From an uncultured Lachnospiraceae bacterium (lineage in GTDB: Bacteria; Bacillota; Clostridia; Lachnospirales; Lachnospiraceae): DNA of 34,735 nt. Below, piece after piece: positions 8,438 to 16,919 of the stretch. The stretch lies in assembly GCA_945485625.1 (NCBI GenBank), contig CALYSH010000001.1, positions 1 through 34,735 on the forward strand, given 5' to 3'. Position 1 is the first letter of the stretch. Each line of letters starts with the position of its first letter. Made by a program: the position numbers and the translations under genes. A model generated the notes under the pieces. The model worked only from the letters and a program-made list of their open reading frames with translations, did no database searches and was not told where the DNA came from.

Positions 8438-8961
8438 TGGTAATGGACGGAGATTCCAGAAGAGAAGCAATCATGAATTGCCTTATGGAACGAACCACTC
8501 CCATAAACGGAATGGAGCTGGCGAAGCGTTTTGGTGTCAGCCGCCAGGTAATTGTGCAGGATATCGCACTTCTGCGCGCCAAAAACAGAGATATCCTTTC
8601 TACCAACAAGGGTTATCTCTTGTTTCAGTCCCAGGAAAAAAACGGTGGCGTTACAGAGGTTATTATGGTCCGCCATCTCTCCGAAGAGACCCTGGACGAG
8701 ATGCGTTCCATTGTGGATTTCGGCGGTTCCATGCTGGATGTGTCCATCGATCACGACCTGTATGGCCAGATTCGGGTGGATTTATTGATTCGCAACATAA
8801 GGGATGCGGAAGAATTTGTAGAAAAAATGACACACAGCACGTCAAAGCCTTTGAAAGAATTGACGGAAGGGTGTCACTATCATACCATTCAGGCCCCCTC
8901 TGCCAAAGCCATGAAATTAATCAAGGAGGATCTGGCAGAAAAGGGATACCTGATAAACTAA
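8437..8961 (+). CDS. niaR: NiaR-type niacin-responsive transcriptional repressor
   Basis: The 174-residue protein has an N-terminal winged helix-turn-helix (MELAKRFGVSRQVIVQDIALLR) and a C-terminal 3H domain. The spaced histidines sit in MVRHLSEE, SIDHDLYG, MTHSTSK and GCHYHTI. In Firmicutes, NiaR (YrxA) binds nicotinic acid through the 3H domain and represses NAD biosynthesis or niacin uptake genes. None of those targets is in this window. GGAGGTG lies seven bases before the ATG, inside the end of the PilZ gene. The 3' end meets trmL with a three-base gap. Confidence 0.9.
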   Translation: MVMDGDSRREAIMNCLMERTTPINGMELAKRFGVSRQVIVQDIALLRAKNRDILSTNKGYLLFQSQEKNGGVTEVIMVRHLSEETLDEMRSIVDFGGSMLDVSIDHDLYGQIRVDLLIRNIRDAEEFVEKMTHSTSKPLKELTEGCHYHTIQAPSAKAMKLIKEDLAEKGYLIN

Positions 8962-8964
8962 AGT

Positions 8965-9480
8965 TTATTCCTTCCAGTGCAGTCTATGAAGATCTCCCTC
9001 CGTCTGCATACTGGAATAACCGTTCTGTCTGAGAGCCTCATACAGAACAATTGCCACGGAATTGGAAAGGTTTAAGGAACGGATCTCAGGAAGCATGGGA
9101 ATACGGATACAATCCTCCTCATGCTCCACCAGGATTTCCTCCGGAATACCTGCGCTTTCCTTCCCAAACATAATATAATCATTGGGACCGAAGCTGACCT
9201 CCGAATGGGTCTGCTTCGCCTTGGTGGTCGCCATCCAGAGCCGAATCTCCGGATGGCTTTCTTTTTCCTTCCGGAACATCTCCATAAACTCCGCAAAGTT
9301 CATGTACCGATGAACATCCAGCTTTTCCCAATAATCCATTCCGGCACGTTTGATTTCCTTCTCATTCAATCGAAAGCCCAGAGGCTCAATCAAATGCAGG
9401 CCGGAGCCTGTAGCTACACAGGTCCGTCCGATATTTCCTGTATTCGCCGGAATCTCCGGCTGATGTAAAACAATCTGCAT
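8965..9480 (-). CDS. trmL: tRNA (cytidine/uridine-34-2'-O)-methyltransferase TrmL (SPOUT)
   Basis: TrmL methylates the ribose of the wobble base in certain leucine tRNAs, using S-adenosylmethionine bound in a trefoil knot. The three SPOUT motifs are clear in this 171-residue protein: PEIPANTGNIGRTC near the start, MFGKESAGIPEEIL near residue 113, and IPMLPEIRSLNLSNSVAI near residue 130. AAGGAAAAG precedes the ATG. It lies 30 bases downstream of the aminotransferase gene and may be the last gene of that run. Confidence 0.93.
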   Translation of the reverse strand: MQIVLHQPEIPANTGNIGRTCVATGSGLHLIEPLGFRLNEKEIKRAGMDYWEKLDVHRYMNFAEFMEMFRKEKESHPEIRLWMATTKAKQTHSEVSFGPNDYIMFGKESAGIPEEILVEHEEDCIRIPMLPEIRSLNLSNSVAIVLYEALRQNGYSSMQTEGDLHRLHWKE

Positions 9481-9510
9481 CGTTCTTTTCCTTTGCGTGA
9501 AAACACTCTC

Positions 9511-10686
9511 TTATTTGCCCTGCTCTGCTCTCAGCTTCTCCACAAAGCGTGCCAGTCTTCCCATCGCTTCCTTTAGTTTCTCCAGAGAGTATGCATAGGA
9601 TATTCTCAGATACCCTTCTCCGCAATCACCAAAGGCAGTACCGGGCACTGCTGCCACCTTCTCTTCCTCCAGGAATCTGGTGGCGAACTCATCGCTGGTC
9701 ATACCGAATTCCTTGATACAGGGGAATACATAGAAGGCTCCATAGGGTTCAAAGCATTCCAGTCCCATCTCACGGAAGGCATTCATCAAAAATCTTCTTC
9801 TCTGGTTGTAGGCCATCCGCATCTGGGCTACATCCTCATCACCGTTCTTCAATGCTTCCACTGCAGCATACTGGCTGGTCGTCGGGGCACACATAATTGC
9901 GAACTGATGAATCTTTGTCATCTGGGCAATAATCTCCCTGGGACCGCAGGCATATCCCAATCTCCAGCCGGTCATGGCGTATGCCTTGGAAAAACCGTTA
10001 ATCAAAATCGTTCTCTCCTGCATTCCGGGCAGGCTGGCAATGGATACATGCTTTCCCTTATATGTTAATTCAGCATAAATCTCATCAGACATGACAAAAA
10101 TGTCATGTTTAATAATAACCTCCCGAATTGCCTCCAGGTCTGCCAGCTCCATAATGGCACCGGTGGGGTTGTTGGGGAAGGGTAGAATCAGAACCTTTGT
10201 CTTATCGGTAATTGCGTCCTCCAATTCCTGTGCGGTAAGTCGGAATTCATTCTCCGCCTTCAGGTTGATAGTCACCGGCTTTGCCCCCGCCAGAATGGCG
10301 CAGGGTTCATAGGATACATAACTGGGTTGGGGAATCAGCACCTCATCCCCCGGATTAATCATGGCACGAAGCCCCATATCAATCGCCTCGGAACCACCTA
10401 CGGTAACCAGTACCTCTCCGTTATAATCGTATTCAATTCCCTGGCTTCTCTTCAGGTAATTGCAGATTTCAATCTTCAAATCCTTCAATCCGGCATTGGA
10501 GGTATAAAAGGTTCGTCCCTTTTCCAGGGAGTAAATTCCCTCATCACGAATGTGCCAGGGTGTATCGAAATCCGGCTCGCCCACACCCAGAGAGATTGCA
10601 TCCTTCATTTCACTTACCACATCGAAAAATTTACGGATGCCGGAGGGTTTAATCTCTACAACCTTATCTGCTAATGGATTTCTCAT
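9511..10686 (-). CDS. Class I/II pyridoxal-phosphate aminotransferase (PatA/AspC-like)
   Basis: The 391-residue protein is a fold-type I aminotransferase. The Schiff-base lysine is Lys234 in NGFSKAYAMTGWRLGY. Other hallmarks are SLGVGEPDFDTP near the N-terminus, PNNPTGA (171-177) and VMSDEIYAELTY (198-209). It probably transfers amino groups between an amino acid and 2-oxoglutarate; the substrate cannot be read from the sequence. The start overlaps the stop of the upstream Lrp/AsnC regulator by four bases, so the two are translationally coupled. That pairing suggests control by an amino acid. Confidence 0.92.
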   Translation of the reverse strand: MRNPLADKVVEIKPSGIRKFFDVVSEMKDAISLGVGEPDFDTPWHIRDEGIYSLEKGRTFYTSNAGLKDLKIEICNYLKRSQGIEYDYNGEVLVTVGGSEAIDMGLRAMINPGDEVLIPQPSYVSYEPCAILAGAKPVTINLKAENEFRLTAQELEDAITDKTKVLILPFPNNPTGAIMELADLEAIREVIIKHDIFVMSDEIYAELTYKGKHVSIASLPGMQERTILINGFSKAYAMTGWRLGYACGPREIIAQMTKIHQFAIMCAPTTSQYAAVEALKNGDEDVAQMRMAYNQRRRFLMNAFREMGLECFEPYGAFYVFPCIKEFGMTSDEFATRFLEEEKVAAVPGTAFGDCGEGYLRISYAYSLEKLKEAMGRLARFVEKLRAEQGK

Positions 10687-11177
10687 GGTGTAATCATCTC
10701 TCTTTCATCCTGTTTTTTGCTTCCGAGCACCGTACCGTGATCCTTGTACTTCTTCAAAATGAAGTGGGTCGCAGTACTCAACACGGTATCCAGTGTGGAA
10801 AGCTTGTCGGATACGAAGTTGGAAACCTCGCGAAGGGTCTTTCCCTCCAGAATAACCATCAGATCATATCCTCCGGAAATCAGGTACACACTTCTTACCT
10901 CGGGATACTTATAAATTCTTTCTGCAATGCTGTCAAAGCCCTGTCCTCTCTGCGGAGTAACACGTACCTCGATCAGCGCGGTAACCTTGTCAATGGTGGT
11001 CTGCTCCCAGTTTATCAGGGTATGATATCCACAGATAATACCCTCTGCTTCCAAAGCTGCCAGTTCATTTACCACATCAATTTCTTCCACACCCAAAATA
11101 ACCGCCAGTTCCTTCAAATCAATACGGCTGTTCTTCTCTATAATCGCCAATAATTCTTCTCTCATCCCTCGTTCCAT
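10683..11177 (-). CDS. Lrp/AsnC-family transcriptional regulator
   Basis: An N-terminal helix-turn-helix (residues about 5-55, including RIDLKELAVILGVEEIDVVNELAALE) is followed by a RAM ligand-binding domain (about 65-145). The RAM domain has typical segments such as ALIEVRVTP, VRSVYLISGGYDLMVIL and TVLSTATHFILKKYK. These proteins sense amino acids. The ATG at 11177 has GAGAGAGG directly against it. A second in-frame ATG at 11165 is also possible, so the start is uncertain by four residues. The gene is coupled to the aminotransferase by an ATGA overlap and is a natural candidate for its regulator. Confidence 0.9.
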   Translation of the reverse strand: MERGMREELLAIIEKNSRIDLKELAVILGVEEIDVVNELAALEAEGIICGYHTLINWEQTTIDKVTALIEVRVTPQRGQGFDSIAERIYKYPEVRSVYLISGGYDLMVILEGKTLREVSNFVSDKLSTLDTVLSTATHFILKKYKDHGTVLGSKKQDEREMITP

Positions 11178-11183
11178 CCTCTC

Positions 11184-12194
11184 TCAAATATCTGTTTCCA
11201 GAGGCTTATCCCCTCTGGGACGTTCCAGGAACCTGATCTCGTCCTCATTGATCAATACCCGTTCCTTCTTATCGGTCGTCACTCCGATTATTGTAGCACA
11301 AATCCCCTGATTCATCAATGCATCCACTATCTTTTCTCCATCGGGTGCCGCCATTAATAGGCACCCTCCGGACAACAGTTCATAGGGATTCACATTTAAC
11401 CACTCGCAGACCTCCACGGTCTCCTGCCGCAGGGGAATTTTTTTCATATCGATGTTCAGTCCAACGCCCGCGCTTTCAGCAAATTCCCAGAGGGCTCCGA
11501 AGATTCCTCCCCTGGACACATCATGCATGGCACAAACGCCGGACTTCATGGCTATTGCAGCCTCCGGAATCACGGACAAAAGCTGCTCCAGGGCCGCCGC
11601 ATCATCTATCAGATAAGCCGGGTATCTGGCCAGCAGTGTTTCTCTGAATCTTCTCGCCAGAATAGCGGTTCCTTCCAGCCCAACCCATTTGCTGAGTATC
11701 AGATCCATGCCGGGGCCGGCGTGACCGGTTCGAAGCTCTGCTCCCTTCGCCACGCTTCCATAAGCGGTAACGGAAACCACGGGTGCCTTCGCAAACGCGC
11801 TCACATTGGTATCTCCTCCGGCAATCTGTACGCCAAACTGCTTTGCAGTCTCATCCGCCTCCTGCATAATCCGGCGTATCTCCTGCTCCCCGGTCTTCTC
11901 CGGCATAAGCAGACCCACCAGAATGGCCTTAGGCGTCGCTCCGGAACAAACCAGATTATTCAGACATTTTATGATGATCCGGGCAATCCCGGTCCGCTCC
12001 GTACCAAGCTCACCCTTCACAGGGTCAAGGACATTCTGCTGCATGCAGGATACCGGTATTTCTCCCGGCAAAGAAGCAAAAAAGGCGCAGTCCTCCCCCT
12101 GGGCTGCACCTGACAATACATCCTGATTTTTGCTCTTCAGTTGTCGCAGAATCGAGCGTTTTAACACACTCTCCGAAATCTTTCCTGCATTCAT
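11184..12194 (-). CDS. AIR synthase-related protein (HypE/ThiL/PurM superfamily)
   Basis: The 336-residue product has the superfamily layout. An N-terminal ATP-binding domain carries GEDCAFFASL and an internal AGGDTNVS motif. The C-terminal domain contains MHDVSRGGIFGALWEFAE, which is strongly reminiscent of HypE. HypE acts in hydrogenase cofactor assembly, but no other hyp gene is nearby, so the substrate is open. I use ATG 12194 with AGGGG eight bases upstream. The longer frame to 12305 would overlap the VanW gene and adds a segment without family features. It sits 17 bases after the VanW gene and 6 bases before the Lrp gene, so all probably share one transcript. Confidence 0.78.
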   Translation of the reverse strand: MNAGKISESVLKRSILRQLKSKNQDVLSGAAQGEDCAFFASLPGEIPVSCMQQNVLDPVKGELGTERTGIARIIIKCLNNLVCSGATPKAILVGLLMPEKTGEQEIRRIMQEADETAKQFGVQIAGGDTNVSAFAKAPVVSVTAYGSVAKGAELRTGHAGPGMDLILSKWVGLEGTAILARRFRETLLARYPAYLIDDAAALEQLLSVIPEAAIAMKSGVCAMHDVSRGGIFGALWEFAESAGVGLNIDMKKIPLRQETVEVCEWLNVNPYELLSGGCLLMAAPDGEKIVDALMNQGICATIIGVTTDKKERVLINEDEIRFLERPRGDKPLETDI

Positions 12195-12211
12195 ACTGTT
12201 TCCCCTGTTAT

Positions 12212-13666
12212 CTATCCATTCGGCCCACCGGTCATTTCTGCCAATGCTGCCTCCACCTGTTGTCTGTTTCCCGAACGAATTGCAGCCTGAATCTGCGTCT
12301 TCCATTCCTGATTTTCTGTATCGGTCCCAACCATGGTTGTTCTGGGTCGCATTTTATAACTGCTTTCATTGATTACTTCACGGGATGTTTCCCTTCCGTC
12401 CTCCCGGATCACCTTCCATAATCTGGTCTGATAACCGGATACCGCTCCCGCCACTTCGATTTCACCAAGTGTCCTGGTATCATCTGCCATCAGCTTATCC
12501 TCACCCGGCAAAACAGTCTGAAGGATTTCTGTCTCAAAGGAAACGCTTCGATTCTCCGGTCTCTCCTCGACTCCGTAAATCCGAAAGCAAATCTGTTTTT
12601 CCTCCGTATATCCTTCTATATATACAGGATAATCGGAACTGTTCACAAATCGCAAATCCTTCCCGGCACTCTCGGAAATTGCCGCATCCCTGGACAAATC
12701 CACATAGGACACCACCATGGAATGGGGGTGTCGCTCCGTCACCTGAAGTTCCGAAGCCAGCACTGCGTTATACAGGGTAGTAGAAACCTGACAGATTCCG
12801 CCACCCAGACTGTCCACCACCCGGCCTTCCAGAAAGGAGCCTGCCATTTGATAACCGTTTTCTTCCGTAAAGGGAGATACCACCTCATAAACCGAGAATT
12901 CCTCCCCGGGATAGAGGGTGGTTCCATTGATCAGGGCACAGCCATTTTCAATGTTTGCGCATCGGGCTCCTCCGGATTCTCCGAAAGAGGTTTGAAAAGA
13001 ACCCAGCACATCCTTCACCAGCCAAAGGTCCTCACTATCCTCTCTGGGCTTTTCCCATCGGTAATGCATCGTGACTGTTTCCCGGTCCCCTGCAAGGCCC
13101 AGAGACAGTGTTTGAAGGATAGTAGTAACGGATCGGTCTACATCCAGAAAGCACCCGATTCTTCCTTCCTCCACAAAGAATTGATTGTTTTCCCTTCGAA
13201 GTCTCGCATCCACTACCGGCCTGTCATATATGCTGCAATGCTCCTTCAGATACCCACGGACATCCCCGTAATCAGCACTGAACTGTATAGAAAAGATTTT
13301 CGGTCCCCTGGAAAGGTCTTTTCTCGCCTTATATCTGGCAATTACATTGCCCCTGTTTCCATAATCCACCGCCCGGTCAATCATTTCCGGATTTGACCAG
13401 AACACGTTCAAATCCTTAAGCTTCACTTCCACAGTCTGCTGCTCGGCACACAGCAGTATCATCGTTTCGTCCATGAGACCTGCCACATATTGTTCCACCG
13501 CGGCAATGGCTTCCTCTCTGGTAAGTCCACCCAGGGGAACGGTACCCGCATAGACGCCGTCCCGGATGACTGTCTCCTCCCCTGCCCGTGCCGCATCGCC
13601 CCGAAGGAACAGAACAAGCAACCATATTACGGGAAAGAGGATTCTCCATACCCTGCTCCTATACAC
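12212..13666 (-). CDS. VanW-family cell-envelope protein with G5-like C-terminus
   Basis: A short signal/anchor (residues about 8-30) is followed by a peptidoglycan-binding-like region. Then comes the VanW domain, with INGTTLYPGEEFSVYE, SLGGGICQVSTTLYNAVL and ERHPHSMVVSYV. The end has a beta-rich G5-like stretch (ILQTVLPGEDKL onward). VanW proteins are exported and wall-associated; their biochemical role is not settled. I prefer GTG 13666, because GGGAGG stands six bases before it, over the in-frame ATG at 13690, which has only a weak site. Despite the name there is no sign of a vancomycin-resistance cluster here. Confidence 0.85.
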   Translation of the reverse strand: MYRSRVWRILFPVIWLLVLFLRGDAARAGEETVIRDGVYAGTVPLGGLTREEAIAAVEQYVAGLMDETMILLCAEQQTVEVKLKDLNVFWSNPEMIDRAVDYGNRGNVIARYKARKDLSRGPKIFSIQFSADYGDVRGYLKEHCSIYDRPVVDARLRRENNQFFVEEGRIGCFLDVDRSVTTILQTLSLGLAGDRETVTMHYRWEKPREDSEDLWLVKDVLGSFQTSFGESGGARCANIENGCALINGTTLYPGEEFSVYEVVSPFTEENGYQMAGSFLEGRVVDSLGGGICQVSTTLYNAVLASELQVTERHPHSMVVSYVDLSRDAAISESAGKDLRFVNSSDYPVYIEGYTEEKQICFRIYGVEERPENRSVSFETEILQTVLPGEDKLMADDTRTLGEIEVAGAVSGYQTRLWKVIREDGRETSREVINESSYKMRPRTTMVGTDTENQEWKTQIQAAIRSGNRQQVEAALAEMTGGPNG

Positions 13667-13724
13667 TTTTTGCCTCCCGGACAAGTCCATCAGACTGCTT
13701 TACATGAACCGTTTCATTGAATTC

Positions 13725-13829
13725 TTATACCAAATATGCTAAAATAGGTACTACCATAGCAATCACCACAATAATGATTATTACGGATGCTATCGTCTTT
13801 TTGGTCTTTTTGTTATTGAAATTTATCAT
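13725..13829 (-). CDS. Small single-span membrane peptide, 34 residues
   Basis: A start ATG at 13829 follows GGGAG by seven bases and opens a 34-codon frame. The N-terminus is basic (NNKKTKK), followed by one hydrophobic segment rich in Ile and Val and ending in a Pro-containing stretch. This is a typical one-span membrane peptide of the kind often missed in Clostridia. It lies 58 bases upstream of the VanW start and is divergent from the repeat protein at 13883. Function is unknown. The good ribosome site and coherent membrane topology support it as real. Confidence 0.62.
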   Translation of the reverse strand: MINFNNKKTKKTIASVIIIIVVIAMVVPILAYLV

Positions 13830-13882
13830 ACTGTTTCTCCCAAAAACAGGCAATACGCCTAAACTCTAAAAGGATATTATAT

Positions 13883-14491
13883 ATGAAATATTATATTTTG
13901 GCAAGTTTAATCATCTTCTCCATCACCATATACCACGCCATTCGCCGCAGCAACGAAATCACTGCCCGGGATGAAAAAAACTTCTGGGACAGAGAAAATC
14001 AAGCAAATTCCGTCCGAAAAAAAAGTCTGGATTCCCTGAACTATCTCCATATTCCCATGGATCGTTTCCCCACATCCCTTTTGACCGACAATCCGACCAT
14101 CCGGGAATGCATTGAAACACTGACTCAACTGGCTACCCGGCCCATTGTCAATCTGACCGGGCAAAGCAACACGGACTTAAAGCTTCAGTATGGCACTGCA
14201 AATATTACCGTATTATCCGAATACGATCAGAACTACACCCTTCTGGCGCGCACGCTGCAGACCTGGGCAGAGACTCTCATCAAGGAGGGTTGTGAAGAAG
14301 AAGCCGTCCCGATTTTGGAATATGCAGTGGAAACCGGCAGCGACATCAGCAAGACCTATTATCTCCTGGCCGATTACTACAAGCGCAACCAACGTGGTGA
14401 GGCGATACAGGCACTTTTGGAAAAAGCCTCCGCGCTGCCCTCCCTCAATCAGAAGGTCATCGTCCGTACTCTGTCAGAATCCTATCTGTAA
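13883..14491 (+). CDS. Membrane-anchored helical-repeat protein of unknown function
   Basis: The 202-residue protein starts with a hydrophobic anchor (YYILASLIIFSITIYHAI). A charged region follows, then helix pairs at about 120-200 that look like TPR-type repeats (LIKEGCEEEAVPILEYAVE and YYLLADYYKRNQRGEAIQAL). It may act as a scaffold at the membrane surface. AAAGG stands nine bases before the ATG. The promoter region is shared with the divergent small membrane peptide gene. The 3' end overlaps the convergent exonuclease gene by 35 bases. I do not recognise a named family. Confidence 0.75.
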   Translation: MKYYILASLIIFSITIYHAIRRSNEITARDEKNFWDRENQANSVRKKSLDSLNYLHIPMDRFPTSLLTDNPTIRECIETLTQLATRPIVNLTGQSNTDLKLQYGTANITVLSEYDQNYTLLARTLQTWAETLIKEGCEEEAVPILEYAVETGSDISKTYYLLADYYKRNQRGEAIQALLEKASALPSLNQKVIVRTLSESYL

Positions 14492-15155
14492 GTCGACTGG
14501 CCTCACTTCGTGTTAACTTCTCCACATCCTGATTCCATTCTATCTTATGCTGCTTGATCAGACGATATAACCGTTCCTTCTGTGCCACTGTGGCAGGTGT
14601 GTCTCTTTTTACGTGGAATTGCAGCAAATGGGGCGTAAAAAATAAATCCTCCGCATTGTAAAACTGTTCACAAAGTCTCTGATACAGGGCCACAGTTGCC
14701 TCTGCATCCGCAAGGGCACGGTGGGCATGATGCTCTATTCCATAGTAATCACAAAGATATTCCAGATTTTTATGTTCCAGAGAAGTCAGATATTTTCTGG
14801 CAATCTTCAAGGTATCCACCCCATATTTTTCAAAGGAAAGCTTATGATTGACACAGGCCTTCTTCAAAAAGGAATAATCAAAGAGAATACTATGTCCCAG
14901 CAAGGGCAAATCTCCCATAAAATCAAGCAGTTGCTCCAATACAGCCTCTATTTCCGGTGCATTTTCCAGATCCTCATCCCGAATCCCGGTCAGTTCCGTA
15001 ATACGCTCCTCCAACTTCCTGCCCGGCTGAATAAAGGTGGAAAACCGTTCTGTTATCTTCCCCTGACAGACCTTTACCGCTCCAATCTCAATAATTCGGT
15101 CTTCCTTCGGGTTGAGTCCCGTAGTTTCCAAGTCAATACAAATATATGCATCCAT
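14457..15155 (-). CDS. DnaQ/PolC-type DEDDh 3'-5' exonuclease
   Basis: Motif I reads CIDLETTGLNP near residue 5, motif II LLGHSILFDYSFL near residue 90, and motif III HRALADAEATVALY near residue 150, giving a complete DEDDh set. The family includes the proofreading exonuclease of DNA polymerase III and repair or RNA-trimming homologues. The C-terminal 70 residues form an extra helical, basic region. I prefer ATG 15155, since 15182 would overlap the upstream radical SAM gene; GGAGG lies 13 bases upstream, which is a long spacing. Eight bases separate it from the stop of the radical SAM gene, so the two are likely co-transcribed. Confidence 0.87.
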   Translation of the reverse strand: MDAYICIDLETTGLNPKEDRIIEIGAVKVCQGKITERFSTFIQPGRKLEERITELTGIRDEDLENAPEIEAVLEQLLDFMGDLPLLGHSILFDYSFLKKACVNHKLSFEKYGVDTLKIARKYLTSLEHKNLEYLCDYYGIEHHAHRALADAEATVALYQRLCEQFYNAEDLFFTPHLLQFHVKRDTPATVAQKERLYRLIKQHKIEWNQDVEKLTRSEASRLTDRILTEYGR

Positions 15156-15163
15156 CTGACAAA

Positions 15164-16894
15164 TCAATCCTCCAACAGCCAAAATGCAGCATCATAGGTC
15201 AGAGCATCCCGATTCCGGTAATCAAACAAAACAGATCCGGACGTTCTGGCTCCCTTTCCTGCCGCTTCCGGATCCCACACCGGATAGGTAAAATGCTCCA
15301 GATGAGTCATCTTTGCCAGCTGTCTGTGGTCATACTCCTCATATCCCTTCAGATACCTGTGTTCCTTCTCTTCCTGCAGATAAAAAGCTCTCTGATACTC
15401 CTTCTCATCCTCCCCGATCTCCCCCGCAAACTCCGGTCTGCTCTTCACTTTTTCCCGAAGATACAGGTCGAACACCAGCAGCTCCCGGTACAGTTCTTTT
15501 CTCCCGGGACTCACAGACAACGCAAAATCATACAATACCTGATACCGATAGGCTCTGGCCGGGCTGTTTAAGAAATAACCCTTCTCCCGATAATAAGCCG
15601 CCATCTGTTCAAACATGGCAAAGGGCCCCGGAAAGTCCTTCTCCAGAACAGCCAGTGTATACCGGAACTGATTGCTGTTGTAATATAACTCTACCATCTC
15701 CTCCACCTGTTTCAGGCGAAGCACCTCCTCATAGGACAACCACTTTGTTTTCAATACCTCATAGGGAGGCTGCGAGGTGTAAACCAATTCATAATCCCCG
15801 GCCCTCTCCTCCATGGGAGAACCCTTCAGCACCTTCAGAAAACCTAACTGCAGCTGATCCGGCTTCATCCCATAGACACGGTCAAACGAATTTCGAAAGC
15901 TGTTATAATCCTCTCCCGGAAGCCCTGCAATCAAATCCAGATGCTGATGAATGTTTTTGCCCCTTCGAATGGATGCAACAATCTGCTCCAGCCGCTCCAC
16001 ATTCATCACCCGGTCAATGGCGGAAATGGTGTCCGGATTGGTGGACTGTACACCGATTTCCAGCTGCACCAGCCCCGGTCGCATTTGATTTAACAGGGCG
16101 ATTTCCTCCGGTCGTAAGATATCCGCAGAAATTTCAAAGTGAAAGTTTGTGACACCATTGTCATGTTCTGATATATATTTCCAGATAGCCATGGCATGCT
16201 CATGGACGCAGTTAAAGGTCCGGTCCACAAACTTTACCTGGGGCACCTTTTTATCCAGGAAAAGCTGCAGTTCCTTCTGCACCAGGTCAACGCTCCGAAG
16301 CCGTACCCTCTTATCAATGGAGGACAGGCAATAACTGCAGGAATAAGGACAGCCCCTGGCTGACTCATAATAGATGATACGATTTTGGAATTGCTCCAAA
16401 TCACCGTACAAAAAGGGAAGCTCGTCCATGGAAAGAAGTGGCCGCATGGGGGTAAAGCCCTCCGGAAGATATAAGCCTGCAATCTCCGAAAGGCTTCTGT
16501 CCCCTTCCACATAATAAGCCATCAGTTCCCGAAAGGTTGCCTCACCCTCGCCCACAATAATACCCTTAAGGTGCGGAAACTGTATCAGCATTCCGGGGGC
16601 ATCGTAGCTGACCTCCGGGCCTCCCAGCCAAAGCTCCGTATGCTCCAATACCTTTGGAAGCTCCGCAAGAAGCTCCCGTATCATCCGAATATTCCAAATA
16701 TAACAGGAAAACCCGATCGCATCGGGTTTTCTTTGGTAAATATCTGCCAGGATATCCTCTGTTCTTTGATTGATGGTATACTCAGCCAGTTCAATATGCT
16801 CTCCATACTTCTCCCCTGCATACGCCCGCAGACTGTAAACTGCAGGATTGGAATGGATATACTTTGCATTGACAGCTACCAACAGATATTTCAT
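15164..16894 (-). CDS. B12-binding-domain radical SAM protein (DUF4080-type)
   Basis: The N-terminal 150 residues resemble a cobalamin-binding Rossmann domain, opening KYLLVAVNAKYIHSNPA and including GFSCYIWNIRMI. The radical SAM motif CxxxCxxC follows as CPYSCSYC near residue 184. Such enzymes cleave S-adenosylmethionine with a 4Fe-4S cluster and often do methylations or other C-C chemistry. The domain order and the Tyr/Arg-rich C-terminal third (about 400-576) fit the B12-binding radical SAM/DUF4080 group, whose substrate is unknown. GGGAGG lies upstream of the ATG. No biosynthetic partner genes are nearby, so a housekeeping modification role is plausible. Confidence 0.87.
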   Translation of the reverse strand: MKYLLVAVNAKYIHSNPAVYSLRAYAGEKYGEHIELAEYTINQRTEDILADIYQRKPDAIGFSCYIWNIRMIRELLAELPKVLEHTELWLGGPEVSYDAPGMLIQFPHLKGIIVGEGEATFRELMAYYVEGDRSLSEIAGLYLPEGFTPMRPLLSMDELPFLYGDLEQFQNRIIYYESARGCPYSCSYCLSSIDKRVRLRSVDLVQKELQLFLDKKVPQVKFVDRTFNCVHEHAMAIWKYISEHDNGVTNFHFEISADILRPEEIALLNQMRPGLVQLEIGVQSTNPDTISAIDRVMNVERLEQIVASIRRGKNIHQHLDLIAGLPGEDYNSFRNSFDRVYGMKPDQLQLGFLKVLKGSPMEERAGDYELVYTSQPPYEVLKTKWLSYEEVLRLKQVEEMVELYYNSNQFRYTLAVLEKDFPGPFAMFEQMAAYYREKGYFLNSPARAYRYQVLYDFALSVSPGRKELYRELLVFDLYLREKVKSRPEFAGEIGEDEKEYQRAFYLQEEKEHRYLKGYEEYDHRQLAKMTHLEHFTYPVWDPEAAGKGARTSGSVLFDYRNRDALTYDAAFWLLED

Positions 16895-16919
16895 ATGCTC
16901 TGTATGCCTCCCTGTTTTC

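Noticed and set aside
8953..8968. Small palindrome ATAAACT-AA-AGTTTAT spanning the niaR and trmL stops
   Set aside because: It arises from two facing stop regions, is AT-rich, and has no U-run after it; a terminator role is not supported.
12212..13666. VanW as a sign of a vancomycin-resistance cluster
   Set aside because: No vanA/B ligase, vanH, vanX or vanR/S is adjacent; VanW-domain proteins are common in Clostridia without resistance.
13844..13862. Palindrome AGGC-AATAC-GCCT between the small membrane peptide and the repeat protein gene
   Set aside because: The stem has four pairs only; too short to support an operator or terminator.
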